From contig NW_020946557.1 in assembly GCF_900497805.2 (NCBI RefSeq), positions 3,338,833-3,402,832 on the forward strand: a stretch of 64,000 nucleotides of DNA. The letters run 5' to 3'. Made by a program: the position numbers and the translations under genes. Position 1 is the first letter of the stretch. Each line of letters opens with the position of its first letter. The notes below the pieces were generated by a model. That model searched no databases and was not told the origin of the DNA. It saw nothing but the letters and a program-made list of their open reading frames with translations. This document shows, in pieces, positions 20,698-31,640 of the stretch. The DNA is from Vombatus ursinus (taxonomy: Eukaryota > Chordata > Mammalia > Diprotodontia > Vombatidae).

Positions 20698-22430
20698 TGA
20701 ACATCAAAGATTTATCTTCCACTTGAAATGAATGGCAGAGTAATTTCAAATCCCCTCCTTTTCATAGGGAAAGATTTTACCAAGAATTTAAAGCAGACTG
20801 AAACATTTTTGAAATTTTTTATTGAAATGGTCAGGATTGAGAGGCTGAGGATGATGATTGAGAATCCTACATACCGCCTAGAGGCTAGTGAAACAATTCT
20901 AAAGGAGGCAGCAAGAAAGACCACCCCCCACACACACAAGATTCTTTCATATACAAGAGCAGGACAATCTTTCCATTCTAAGTTCACTTGGCATGGAATG
21001 TGATCTAATCACAGACTCTGCAATAGGCACTAGGAAACATGGGTTCTGTTGCCAGTCCAGACACTGGCCATGGAGTCTCGGACAAATTGCATCATCTGTC
21101 TATGCCCCCGGTTCTGCTACCAAATAAAGATCATGTTGGAAAAGCAATTAAGTATACAGAAACTTACAAACACCAAATGCTTGTCTTCTTGTAATCATCC
21201 ACAAAATAAAGCCTTCCAGCTCACTCTGAGACGGCAGTGGAATTTCAGGGTTTCATGGGAAAAATCTCAGAAGAGGGAGGCAGAGTTTGTTGGGGGAGGG
21301 GAGGTGGGAAGGGTTTCAGAGGAGTCTTGCCATTAATACATTGATGGAGCTGTTCAAAACTGTTTCTGCATTAAGATACTACACAACTTCTTTAATGAGC
21401 CAAGTCTAGTGCCAAAGCTACAGAAAATTACGCCACTGCTGCCTCAAATTAAATTTGTTACTACCAACATTCAGGCAGGATTTGTAAAATATTGCTCCTT
21501 TTGCATTTGGAGTCAGGCCTTTCGTTTCTTTTCTTTTTTCCTTTTCTTTTTTATTTCTAAGTCCCTTTCGCCTAGCAACTCCTTCAAAGCAATAAATAAA
21601 CTTTAAACTTCAGAATTCCTAAATGCCAGTGCATGATTTTTAAGAAGAAAAAAAATTCCAAAATAGCACGGCATTATTTATGTTGAATCTATTTTACTGA
21701 GCTGTCAATTTATATGTAAAATATATATGGAGATATGACTGAGAAAAAATCTAAGGGCACATATCCTTTATGGTTTAATGACATTTGACTGTATTCCATA
21801 GGAAGTGGACAGCTATAATATACCATATTGCCCGTGAAAGAAAGGCAATAAATATATTGAGTTTGATCTCACAACAGAAAAGGTTAACAGACTGCTCTCT
21901 TTTATCAGGAATATTAATTCTTGTATATCAGCAGTGAAAGGTTCCCCCATTTTGCCAAACTATGACATACCTGTGAATTTGCAAAGAGGGAATGGCTTAT
22001 TTCCCCTTCTCCCTTTTCCTACCCTATCTCACCTCTCAGCCTCATGCCCCACTTTGCATCAAGACACATTAATATTTATACTCTCAAATAATCAGTCTAT
22101 ATATTGAAAAGTTTCTGTGCACAAGGCTTCATGTTCCAGGGAACACAAAAATATGTGAGACAATGCCCCTAGCCTCAATAAGAATGAGGTAGCCTAGAAA
22201 ACTATGATTAGCCATTCATGGGCCAGAATATCTGTACAACAGGTACCTTCTCCTCCTGCCTAGTACCCTCTCCTTCCCAACCTCCCCCTTTTCTGTTGGT
22301 CTTGGAACCTTAAATCTTCTTAGCTAAGCGTTACCTTCCAGTCTATAATGTCAAAGTGGAAATCCAATCAGACTCACATAAATAGGACCTTTCATTTCCA
22401 TTAGTAAAGCTGGCCTCCATCTGTATCATT
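20698..22430. other. Long stretch without recognised repeats
   Basis: About 1.7 kb with almost no transposon signature. The part at 21340-22010 is AT-rich, complex and free of microsatellites, which makes it a reasonable candidate for conserved noncoding sequence. Mirror-image 91-codon frames on both strands near 20712-21003 show no protein signature. Confidence 0.4.
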
Positions 22431-22446
22431 GAGAAAGCTTATTTTG

Positions 22447-22631
22447 GAGCACAGGCCCTGGAGTCAGGAGGACCTGAGCTCAAATCCGGCTTCAGACACA
22501 TAACACTCACTAGCTGTGTGACTCTGGGCAAGTCACTTAACCTCATTGCCTAGCAAAACAAAAACAAAAACAAAAACAAACAAACACACAAACAAAAGTC
22601 ATGGGGCCTAGAAATGCTTCAAAATGGGATA
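22447..22631 (+). mobile_element. 5'-truncated SINE plus 35 bp, between 15/16 direct repeats
   Basis: The SINE body starts at gagcacaggccctggagtca and runs through gagctcaaatccggcttcag and gtgtgactctgggcaagtca to a caaaaacaaaaac-type tail near 22595. The flanks gagaaagcttattttg (22431-22446) and gagaaaacttattttg (22632-22647) differ at one base and look like a target-site duplication. The right repeat lies about 35 bp beyond the tail, so extra non-SINE sequence (catggggcctagaaatgc...) is enclosed. Confidence 0.8.
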
Positions 22632-22714
22632 GAGAAAACTTATTTTGAGTAACTGCCCCAGGCATATCCACACTAACTGGGCAGGTCATTAATCACATCC
22701 CCTTCCTCCCCCCA

Positions 22715-22925
22715 ACATCGCTACAAGATCATTTCATCTAAGTCCTGGATATTATATTGTTTGTACATAGTTGTTTATGTATTGTTTTCCCCATCAGACT
22801 GTGAGCTCCTTGAGAGTAGGGACTGGGTTTGGGTTTTGTTGTTTTGTTTTGTTGCCTTTCTTTGTTTCCCTAGTATTTAGCACAGTTCCTGGAACACAAT
22901 AGGAGCTTAATAAATGCTAGTTGAC
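22715..22925 (+). mobile_element. L2 3' terminus
   Basis: ttgtacatagttgtttatgt, cccatcagactgtgagctcc, ttgagagtagggactgggtt, tagtatttagcacagttcct, taataaatgctagttgac. Confidence 0.9.
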
Positions 22926-25101
22926 TTTAACATGGTTCTGGAAATGGTAGTAACAGCCACAAGAGAAGAGAGAAAAATTGAAAACATAAAGCTAAGAAAA
23001 GAGGAGACAGCTATTCCTATTGCTGATGACGTGATGGGATACTTAGAAAATTCTAAGGAATCAACAAAAATACTAAGACAACTGCTTCAGCAAAGTTTCA
23101 GGTTATAAAATAAATCCTCAAAAATCATCAGCATTTCTATACAATAATAACAAAACACAAGAAGCGGTAATAGAGAGGGAAATATGATTCCAAATAATAA
23201 CAGCAAAATGCATAGAATATGTGGGGAATGGCCTACTAAAGCACACAAAAGACTTGTATAGATTTAATTACAAAGTGTTCCTTAAAGAAATAAAGAATAA
23301 CTTAAATATGTGGAGAAATGTTCAATGCTAATTACCAGGACATACCAATTTAATAAAAGTCATAATACTAACAAAGTTAATTTACACTTAATGCTCTCCC
23401 AATCAAATTACCAAGGGGATACTTTATAGAACTTGATAAAATAATAACAAGATTCATTTGTAAAAACAGAAGATCTAGAATATCAAGGGAGATGATGAAA
23501 AGACATGGAGATGGAGGAAGAATTGTAATTCCAAACCTCAAGCTATATGATAAAGCAGGAAATATCAAAATCATCATATTAGTTAAAGAGTAGGGAGATA
23601 GGTCAATGGAACAGAGGTGGTACTGGAGAATGAGAAACCATGAAATTTAATAACTCAATGTTTGATAAAGTGGAAAACATAAATTACCTAGGGGGGAAAA
23701 ACTCCTTATTTGATAAAAACTGCTGGAAAAACTAAAAAGAAATTTGGCAGAAGTTTGGCTTAGATCAACATATTATACCATATTCCACAATACATTCTAA
23801 ATAGATTCATGACCTTAACATTAAAGATCAGACTATTAAAAAAGTTAGGAGAGAAAATATATTTAATAGGAATGTATATGTAGAACCTATATCAGATTGC
23901 ACACTGTCTTAGGGAGGGAGGTGGGGAGAGAGGAGGAGAAAATTTAAAACTCAAAATTTTATGGAAGTGAATGGTGAAAACTAAAAATAAATTAATTAAT
24001 TTTTTTAAAAAATTAGAAGAATGATAGATCACATACTTCTCACAGCTATGTGTAGGAGACATGTTCTTAGCCAAACAAGAGATAGAGGCAATTACCAAAG
24101 ATAAAATAGATAACTTTGATTACATGTAACTGGAGAGCTTCTGCACAGAGAAAATCTATGACTCATAACTATTCCCTAATAGATTAAGATATGAACAAAC
24201 AATTCTCAAAAGAAGAATTGTAAACCATCAACAGCCATGTAAAAGAATGCTCCAAATCACTCATAGTAAGAGAAGTACAAATCAAAACAATCCTAAAGTT
24301 TTACCTGATACTTCACAAATTGGCAAAGATGACCAAAAAAAAAAAATGGCAAATGACCAATGGAGAAGTTGTGGGGTGGTAGACACATTAATACATTGTT
24401 GATAGAACTGTGAAATGGTACAACCAATTTGGAAAACAATTTAGAATTATGCAAATAAAGTGAATAAAATGTCCATCTACTTTCAACCAGAAACTCCATT
24501 ACTGGGCTTATGCTACAAGGAAGATATCAATAAGAAAAAGGTCCCCACAGACACCAAAATATTTATAGCTGTATTTTTTGTGATAATTAAGAATTGGAAA
24601 CAAAGTAGGTGCCCATCAATTAGGGAATGGCTAAATAAATTGTGATACATGAATGTAATGGAATATTATTATGCTATAATAAATGGTGTGTGTGACGAAT
24701 ATGGAGAAGCATAGAAAGATTCAAATGAATTGATGCTGAGTAAAATGAGCAGAGTCAAGAAAACAATATATACAGTTACTGCAACAATGTAAATGGAAAG
24801 AGCAACCACACACCAAAAAATCAAAAGTGAAGGAATGCAACAAAATTATAAAGATTAAGCAAGACTCAGATGAAGAGTTATGAGAAGACACCCTCAACAC
24901 TTCTTTATGGATGTGGGAGGTCCATAGGTGTTATACATTGTACATGTTTTCAGACTTTATCAATGTATTGATCAGTTGTGTTCATTTTTTTTCCTCTTTA
25001 AAAGATACTATTTGTTATAAGTGATGGCTTTGTGGGAGGGAAGAAGGATGCTTGGGATAAATAAAGTCATACAAGAAACAGAAAACATCAATAAAACTTT
25101 T
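22926..25101 (+). mobile_element. L1 LINE, 5'-truncated ORF2 to 3' end
   Basis: Begins inside the reverse transcriptase (LEMVVTATREERKIENIKL, then ADDVMGYLENSKEST, a changed form of the FADDMxVYLENP block). It continues through the ORF2 C-terminal part (caaagtaggtgcccatcaat, ggaatggctaaataaattg, agtaaaatgagcagagtcaa) and a 3' UTR ending near aataaaactttttg. The frame is broken many times. Near-repeats tgctagttgac (22915-22925) and tgttaattgac (25102-25112) may be its decayed target-site duplication, which would mean it landed at the end of the L2 before it. Confidence 0.88.
23855..24012 (+). mobile_element. Second L1 3' end nested in the L1 above
   Basis: gaatgtatatgtagaaccta, tatcagattgcacactgtct, tagggagggaggtgggg and atggaagtgaatggtgaaaa copy the 3' terminus seen at 28850-28990 and 53420-53745. 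Host ORF2 sequence resumes with the equivalent of ccaaacaagagatagagg near 24073. It is a 5'-truncated insertion of about 160 bp. Confidence 0.75.
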
Positions 25102-25112
25102 TGTTAATTGAC

Positions 25113-25344
25113 AGACTATTTACATTCTGACTCTTCAGAAATATGATTATATCTAGTCATTCCAGCAGCAATGATACCTGGATAACTTTGCCCCCTCTTC
25201 TCTTTGCTCTTTTTCATGTCCCTGGGTGTCAAACCTTAAACATTTTCCCACGTGTGATGTAAAATGAATCCGTATTAAAGGCTTCTTGCTTTTAGCATTG
25301 TTGGCTGGCTTGCTTTTCTATAGATAGTAACCTCAAAATAGCAA
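25113..25344. other. Unassigned DNA
   Basis: Nothing recognised. Confidence 0.4.
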
Positions 25345-25640
25345 CAACAGGGACAGAGTTTATAATCTAGCTGAGGGAGATGCCATATATACAAAAAGAG
25401 ATAAGTAACAAGACATTATGTGAGAAGTAATGACTGATCAGAAAATATAAAAGCCATTGGAGTTCAGAAAAAAAAAGGTGGGGGAGTTCCTGGGGGCTGA
25501 AACAATCAAGAAAGGCTTCATGGAGGACATGGGATTTGAGATGCACTTTAAAGAATGTCTAGGATTCAAGTAAGTAGGTAGAAAGGTTGGGAGAAAGCAT
25601 ATCAGAGCAGTGCTGGTAGTGGCATGAGTAAAGGTACAGA
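25345..25640 (-). mobile_element. Old L2-associated mammalian repeat fragment
   Basis: acagagtttataatctagct, gaaaggcttcatggaggaca, tgggatttgagatgcacttt and ggcatgagtaaaggtacaga follow the same order as the repeat at 17384-18260. Confidence 0.5.
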
Positions 25641-25644
25641 GTTG

Positions 25645-25735
25645 GGAATAATAACTCACATTTATAAAGCACTTTAAGGTCTACAAAGTGCTTTGCTTAC
25701 AACAGTCCCACAAGGAAAACAGTCATGAACTACTG
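25645..25735 (-). mobile_element. MIR 3' fragment (reverse)
   Basis: aataataactcacatttata, aagcactttaaggtctacaa, agtgctttgc and acaacagtcccacaaggaaa. Confidence 0.7.
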
Positions 25736-26431
25736 AGTGAAACATCAAAGATAATTTTCCCACATACCACCCCCCCCATACCTAGTGGTTTAACAGTAGA
25801 AGGAAAACTTAGTAGAAAATGAGTAGTCCCAGGAAGATATAAAGTCCTTGATCTGTTTTTATAATAGACATATCATAGATTTACATATACCTTATCTTAG
25901 ATCAGGTAGTACCAATAATGTTGATGGGGTAGCCAAAGAAGTGACAACGGAATCTGTGACTTCACATTTCTTTTTCTTCTTTTCTACTAAGTGGACTTCT
26001 TGGAGACTTCCTTCTTAAGAACATAGAGCCTGTCACACATGTTTTTCTTTGTATTTCCACTCCCTAGAACTTCATAGTATGTATTTGATGAATGTTGATT
26101 TTTTTTTAACAGACCTATAAGGCAGTTGGTGCAAGTATTACATAATGAACTGAGAGGGGAATCCACTGATAAAATTTATGAGCTTAGACTCTGGAAGAGC
26201 TTTGGTTTGCAACTTTGATTGATTTGAATGGTGTAGACATATTCACTAGTGCTTGTCATCACATTAATATCTCATTGAGGGAGAGTGATTGAGTCTCAGT
26301 GATTTGGATCTAAACCACTTCTTTTATTCTAACTTATAAAAGTATATCTTCCTTGCAGACCTGAACATGAGTCCCAAACAGCCAGGCCATAGGGTAGCAG
26401 AGCTGAGAGTGGACCTGGGTTCCTCAAAAAT
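25736..26431. other. Mostly unassigned DNA
   Basis: A short L2-like scrap (ctttgtatttccactcccta, gtatgtatttgatgaatgtt) lies at about 26045-26102. The rest is unrecognised. Confidence 0.4.
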
Positions 26432-26440
26432 GAAAAAGTT

Positions 26441-27187
26441 TTGCAGCAACTTATCTCAAGGATAATACACTATTACCAGATAAGATTTATACCAGGAATG
26501 CAGGGCTGGTTCAATATTAGGAAAACTATCAGCATAATTGACCATATCAACAACAAAACTAACAGAAATCATATAATTATCTCAATAGATGCAGAAAAAG
26601 CATTTGACAAAATACAACACCTATTCCTATTAAAAAAACTACAGAGCATAGGACTGAATGGAGTCTTCCTTAAAATGATAGGTAACATCTATCTAAAACC
26701 ATCAGTAAGCATTATATGTGATGGAGATAAGCTAGAAGCATTTCCAATAAGATCAGGGGTTAAGCAGGGATGTCCATTATCACCACTATTATTCAATATT
26801 GTACTAGAAATGTTAGCTTTAGCAATAAGAGAAGAAAAAGAAATTGAAGAAATTAGAATAGGCAAAGAAGAAACAAAGCTATCACTCTTTGCAGATGATA
26901 TGATGGTATACTTAGAGAATCCTAGAGAGTCAAGTAAAAAAACAATTGCTGAAATAATAAACAAATTTAGCAAAGTTGTAGGATATAAAATAAACCCATA
27001 CAAATCATTGACATTTCTATATATTACTAACAAAACCCAACAGCAACAGATAGAAAGAAAAATTCCATTTAAAGTCACTGTAGACATTGTAAAAATATTT
27101 GGGAGTCTACTTGCCAAAACAAACTTGGCAACTATAAGAACACAATTACAAAACACTTTTCACACAAATAAAGTCAGATCTAAATAA
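26441..27187 (+). pseudogene. L1 ORF2 reverse transcriptase fragment (open, 248 codons)
   Basis: ORF2 normally encodes an endonuclease and a reverse transcriptase that copy L1 RNA into the genome by target-primed reverse transcription. This open stretch begins within the RT domain: FIPGMQGWFNIRKTISIIDH at about residues 17-36, then IISIDAEKAFDKIQH holding the first catalytic aspartate, RSGVKQGCPLSPLLFNIVLE, and the FADDMMVYLENP block with the catalytic DD pair. All three RT signatures are intact. The frame closes after about 248 codons, and the rest of ORF2 follows in other frames, so the copy cannot make a full protein. The endonuclease is absent because of 5' truncation. Confidence 0.92.
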
Positions 27188-28997
27188 TTGGGAAAATATC
27201 AGTTGTTCATGGGTAGGCCAAGCTAATATAATAAAAATGACAATTCTACCTAAATTAATTCACCTTTTCAGTGCCATATCAATAAAATTAAAATTATTTT
27301 ATAGAGCTAAAAAAAAAAAAAAAAACAACAAAATTCATCCAGAAGAACAAAAGGTCCAGAATATCAAGGGAACTACTGAAAAAAAAATGCAAAAGAAGGT
27401 AGCCTAGCTGTACCAAATCTCAAATTGTATTATAAAGCAGCAATCATCAAAACTATTTGATACTGGCTAAGAAATAGAGTGGTATTAGTGGAATAGGTTA
27501 AGTATGCAAGACACAACAGTCAATGACTATGCTAATCTGCTATTTGATAATTCCAAAGACTCTAGCTTCTGGGATAAGAACTCACTATTTAACAAAAACT
27601 GCTGGGGAAACTGGAAAATAGTACGGCAGAAATTAGGTATAGACTAACATCTTTCATCCTATACTAAGATAAAGTCAAAATGGTATGTCATTTAGATACA
27701 AAAACTAATACTATAAGCAACCTAGGACAGCAAGGAATAGTTTACCTATTAGATCTGTGGAGAAGGGAAGAATTTATGACCAAACAAGAGATAGAGAACA
27801 TTATGAAATGCAAAATAAATGACTTTGATTACATTAAATTGAAAAGTTTTTGCATAAACAAAGCCAATGCAACCAAGATTTGAAGGGAAGCAGAAAGCTG
27901 GGAAACAATTTTTACAGCCAGTGTCTCTGATAAAGGTCTCATTTCTAAAATATATAGAGAAGTGAGTCAAATTTATAAGAAGATAAGTCATTCCCCAGTT
28001 GATAAATGGTCAAAGCATATGAACAGGCAGTTTTCAGAGGAAGAAATTAAAGCTATCTATAGTCACACAAAAAATGCTCTAAATCACTATTGATTAGAGA
28101 AATGCAAATTAAAACAACTCTGAGGTACAACATCACACCTATCAGATTGGCCAACATGACAAAACAGAAAAATGATGAAAGTTAGAGAAGATATGGGAAA
28201 ATTGGAACACTAATGCATTATTGGTGGAGTTGTGAACTGATCCAACCATTTTGGAAAGCAATTTGGAACTATGCCCAAACGGCTATAAAATTGTGCAGAC
28301 TCTTTGACCCAGCAATACCACTTCTACATCTGTATCCCAAAGAGATCATAAAAATGGGAAAAGGACCCACATGTACAAAAATATTGATAGCAGCTCTTTT
28401 TGTGGTGGCAAAGAATTGGAAATTGAGGAGATGCCCATCAATTGGAGAATGGCTGAACAAGTTGTGTATGTTAATGTAATGGAATACTATTGTGCTATAA
28501 GAAATGATAAGCAAATGGACTTCAGAAAAACCTGGAAAGACTTACATGAACTGATGCTAAATGCAATGAGCAGAACCAGGAGAGCATTGTACACGGAAAC
28601 ATCTGCATTGTGGGATGACTGACTTAGATAGACTTAGCTCTTCTCAGTAATGCAAGGATCTAAGTCATTTCCAAAAGACTCATGATGGAAAATGCTATCC
28701 ACATCCAGAGAAAAAAAACTATGACGTCTGAATGCAGATGGAAGCATACTATTTGCTCTCCTTTTCTTTTGTTGTTTTGTTTCTTCTTTCTCTTGGTTCC
28801 TCCCATTAGTTTTAATTCTTCTCTACATCATGACTAATGTGAAAATATGCTTAATATGAATGTAGAAGTAGAGCCAATATCAGATTGCACACTCTCTTAG
28901 GGAGAGGGAAGAAGATGGAGGGAGAGAATATTTAAAACTCAAAAGCTTACTGAAGTGAAAGTTGAAAACTAAAAATAAATAAATTACTTTAAAAAAA
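26442..28997 (+). mobile_element. L1 LINE, 2.56-kb 5'-truncated insertion
   Basis: A clean 5'-truncated L1 running from inside the reverse transcriptase to the A-rich end, without the endonuclease domain or ORF1. It is bounded by the direct repeat gaaaaagttt at 26432-26441 and 28998-29007, a 10-bp target-site duplication. Colinear landmarks: the RT block 26441-27187, a middle part with actttgattacattaaattg near 27821, the C-terminal block 28213-28479, and a 3' UTR with agattgcacactctcttagg and aacctggaaagacttacatg. This is the best-preserved LINE in the window. Confidence 0.93.
28213..28479 (+). pseudogene. L1 ORF2 C-terminal fragment
   Basis: The translation HYWWSCELIQPFWKAIWNY, then FDPAIPLLHLYPKEI, CTKILIAALFVVAKNWKLRR and CPSIGEWLNKL match the conserved C-terminal region of mammalian L1 ORF2 (LLHCWWxC...FDPAIPLLGIYPK...MFIAALFTIAKxW). 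It belongs to the same insertion as the RT fragment but lies in a separate open stretch, the intervening part being closed by stops and shifts. Confidence 0.9.
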
Positions 28998-29007
28998 GAA
29001 AAAGTTT

Positions 29008-29921
29008 GTACACCCCACCCAACCTGCCCCCAGGGAGCCAGATAATAATGGCTGCCTGGGGGCAGAGGTCCTCTTGCAGCTCTTCATGCTCTTATCCACC
29101 CAATCTGAGACAAGAATTCCTGGATCCCAAGTTCCTGGTCCCATCTGTAGGAGAGACAGTGGCTTATCCTGGCAGACTGAGAAACAGCAAATTTGGGGAG
29201 GGGTGCCATGTATATTCATGGTAGGAGTTCTTAAAACCCCTTCCATCTGAAGAAGTATCAAGTGGCCTTGAACTATTGGCAATCTCAAAATGTGGTGGAG
29301 GGGATGAGAAGCTAGGGATGACTGGGATAGAGCCTTGTTATAAATGAAGGCTCCCACATTCCTGGTCCCATGGTGCACTTACCAGTTCCCACGACTCAAT
29401 TCTAAAGGCTAGATTGATGATGATGCTTATCATTACTATCATTTTAAAGCATGACCCTGTCAGCTGTTTCTCCATGCTGTTAAATATTTGGATTTTTTTT
29501 TCTTTTTATATATTTCCTTGTGCTCTCCCCTTGATTCTTATGGAAATAAAATTTTAATTGTAAGCAAACTGGGACACACACCCCAACACAGAGTTCTCAG
29601 ACCAAATGTTCAGAAATATAGCCAAGAGTTATTTGAACAGTGTAGATTCAATGAGGAGGTTGCCTGTCTATGAGTGTCCAAGTTAATTTCCTTCTACAGG
29701 GAATTCAGTCTCCAAAAGGAGGGAGGTCTGTTAGGTTCCCAGGTATGAAGGAGTTCCCTGGAATGTTGGGGGCTGCACCTCTAGCAATAACTTCTCTTCA
29801 AATACTGTCTAAACCACTGGATGGTACAAGGAGTCTGATGATTATATAGGGCCTGGGGGGATGGGATGATGATGACAATGATTATAATAATGATGATGAT
29901 GATGAATGTGATTTCATGCTA
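29008..29921. other. Unassigned stretch
   Basis: No repeat or gene recognised. A gatgatgatgatg-type run lies near 29862-29905. Confidence 0.45.
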
Positions 29922-30025
29922 ATTAATCAATTTTTAAGTTTGCTAAACATTTTACATATATTATTTCATTTGATTCTCACAAACTCTATAAGGTAGGTAG
30001 CATTATTATCCCATTTACATGTTAT
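29922..30025 (-). mobile_element. MIR 3' fragment (reverse)
   Basis: tttaagtttgctaaacattt, tacatatattatttcatttg, attctcacaaactctataag, gtaggtagcattattatccc. Confidence 0.75.
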
Positions 30026-30027
30026 CA

Positions 30028-30169
30028 TTAGTTTTTGCAATCAACATTTAATAAGCACCTAATGTATGCCAGGCATTGTGTGAAATACCAGGAACTGTAT
30101 GAATTGTTAATCCTACAAAATAAATCATCTCTGCTCTTAAGGAGCTTCTATTCTGTATCTGTATATAAG

Positions 30170-30212
<43 letters not shown>

Positions 30213-30240
30213 GTCCCTGCTCTTAAGGAGCTTACATCCT
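30028..30240 (-). mobile_element. L2 3' terminus (reverse) with internal duplication around (TG)n
   Basis: caacatttaataagcaccta, atgtatgccaggcattgtgt and ctctgctcttaaggagcttc are an L2 end in reverse. The piece ctgctcttaaggagctt occurs at about 30130 and again at about 30218, on each side of a pure (TG)n run (30171-30209). Confidence 0.75.
30171..30209. repeat. (TG)n microsatellite
   Basis: About 39 bp of uninterrupted tg. Confidence 0.98.
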
Positions 30241-31065
30241 ATATGTGTGTATATATGTAAGATATGTATATTATGTGTGTATATATGCATGTATGTGTAT
30301 ATAATACGTATTATGTGATGCATATATATCAACGATCAGATATAGCATGTGTGCATACATGCTTATACATATATGTGTACCCATGTACAGAAACATGTGT
30401 CTATAAGATAAATGTATTATGTGTGGGTATATTATATATATGTATTATATATGTATATACATATATTTGATCATTTGGAGTAGTATTGTAATTGAATGAA
30501 AAGAACCTCAGATTATGAGCAAAAAGACAAGGATAACTTAGATTATGTATAGGTATACACATAGACATTTATGTATACACATGTACTTACACATAATACA
30601 CATATCTTATATGCACAAATATGTATCTATGATCATATATATGTATGGTGACTGCATATGTATTTATACATATAGGTACATTTATACATAAAGCATTGTA
30701 TAGGTAAGATATATATTGTGTGTGTGCACAATACATATATTTTATATATACACATATGTATTATGTGCCTTCACACATAATACATATATTTGATCATTTG
30801 CAGTGGTATCATAATAAAGTGAAAAGAACATCAGATTATGAGCAAAAAGACAAGAAGACCTTAGTTTATGTGTGCATATATATGTTTACACATATGAAGA
30901 TATGAACATAGGCACATAGTACATATATCTTATATATACATCCATATATATGGATGCATATATATATATCAATGATTAAAAATTAATTGTGTGTACATGT
31001 ATGTTTATGCATATATATTACAGACACACATGATGCATATATCTTATACAGACACATACAGGTTA
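30241..31065. repeat. AT-rich microsatellite belt with ~323-bp repeat period
   Basis: Mostly tatgtgtgtatatatg-like sequence. Two non-microsatellite segments repeat in direct orientation: tttgatcatttggagtagta ... agcaaaaagacaagg (30466-30532) and tttgatcatttgcagtggta ... agcaaaaagacaag (30789-30854). The offset between them is 323 bp. This points to a large tandem duplication inside the belt. Confidence 0.85.
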
Positions 31066-31640
31066 GAGTTGGGTAAAGGTGAACACCAGAGGTGGATGAG
31101 GAACCCTGTAAAGGGCTCTGCAAGCTCTGACACCAGAGATACCAGCCTTCCCTGAATACCCCATATATTTTGGTGTTCACCTCTCACCCAACCCTTAACT
31201 GTGACTCCAAGAATCTCTAGTATGCACAGTGGCCACATCCCAGCAAAACCATTTCAGTAGATGGGCTAAATTAGGTTGAAGGTAACTGATAGTCCTCAAA
31301 CCCACCAGTGAGTCAGGGTGATGTCTACTTGCAACATATGAAGACTTCCTCTAGCAGAATGGGCAGATGAAAACAATTTGTTCCAAAGGCCATGAAGGCA
31401 ACTGAAGCAGGTGCTGTGGAACACTTAGAGCTTGGTCAAACATCAAAGATGCCAAGGTCTCCCACTGCATCCTGAGCCATCTCCAGTTGTCCTGACTTTT
31501 GTCTTGCCACCAGACTTTAATGGATCTAGAAGAGAGGGTGAGGCTGACGACTTTGTGCAACTCTGCCTCACTTAAATCCAATTACCATGCAAGTTAAGAC
31601 ATCTTAACTTGATGTCTCTAGGCCTCTTTGAAAATGAAAG
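31066..31640 (+). mobile_element. RTE-type 3' element, long copy
   Basis: Forward element ending gcctctttgaaaatgaaaga and caaacaataat. Its 3' third (ccaaggtctcccactgcatc, gagggtgaggctgacgactt, ctctgcctcacttaaatcca) is the family seen at 772, 54196 and 63239. Here about 350 bp of upstream sequence is kept (ggttgaaggtaactgatagt, cagatgaaaacaatttgttc, gcaactgaagcaggtgctgt). A short inverted pair, aaggtgaacacca and tggtgttcacct, lies near 31077 and 31172. Confidence 0.65.

Noticed and set aside
20712-21003. Paired 91-codon frames on both strands
   Set aside because: Mirror frames arise from lack of stops in one segment. Neither resembles a known protein.
26689-27156. 155-codon minus-strand open frame
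   Set aside because: It is the antisense shadow of the open L1 reverse transcriptase frame.
28989-29378. 129-codon minus-strand frame
   Set aside because: Ends in a phenylalanine run made by the L1 A-rich tail; composition looks random.
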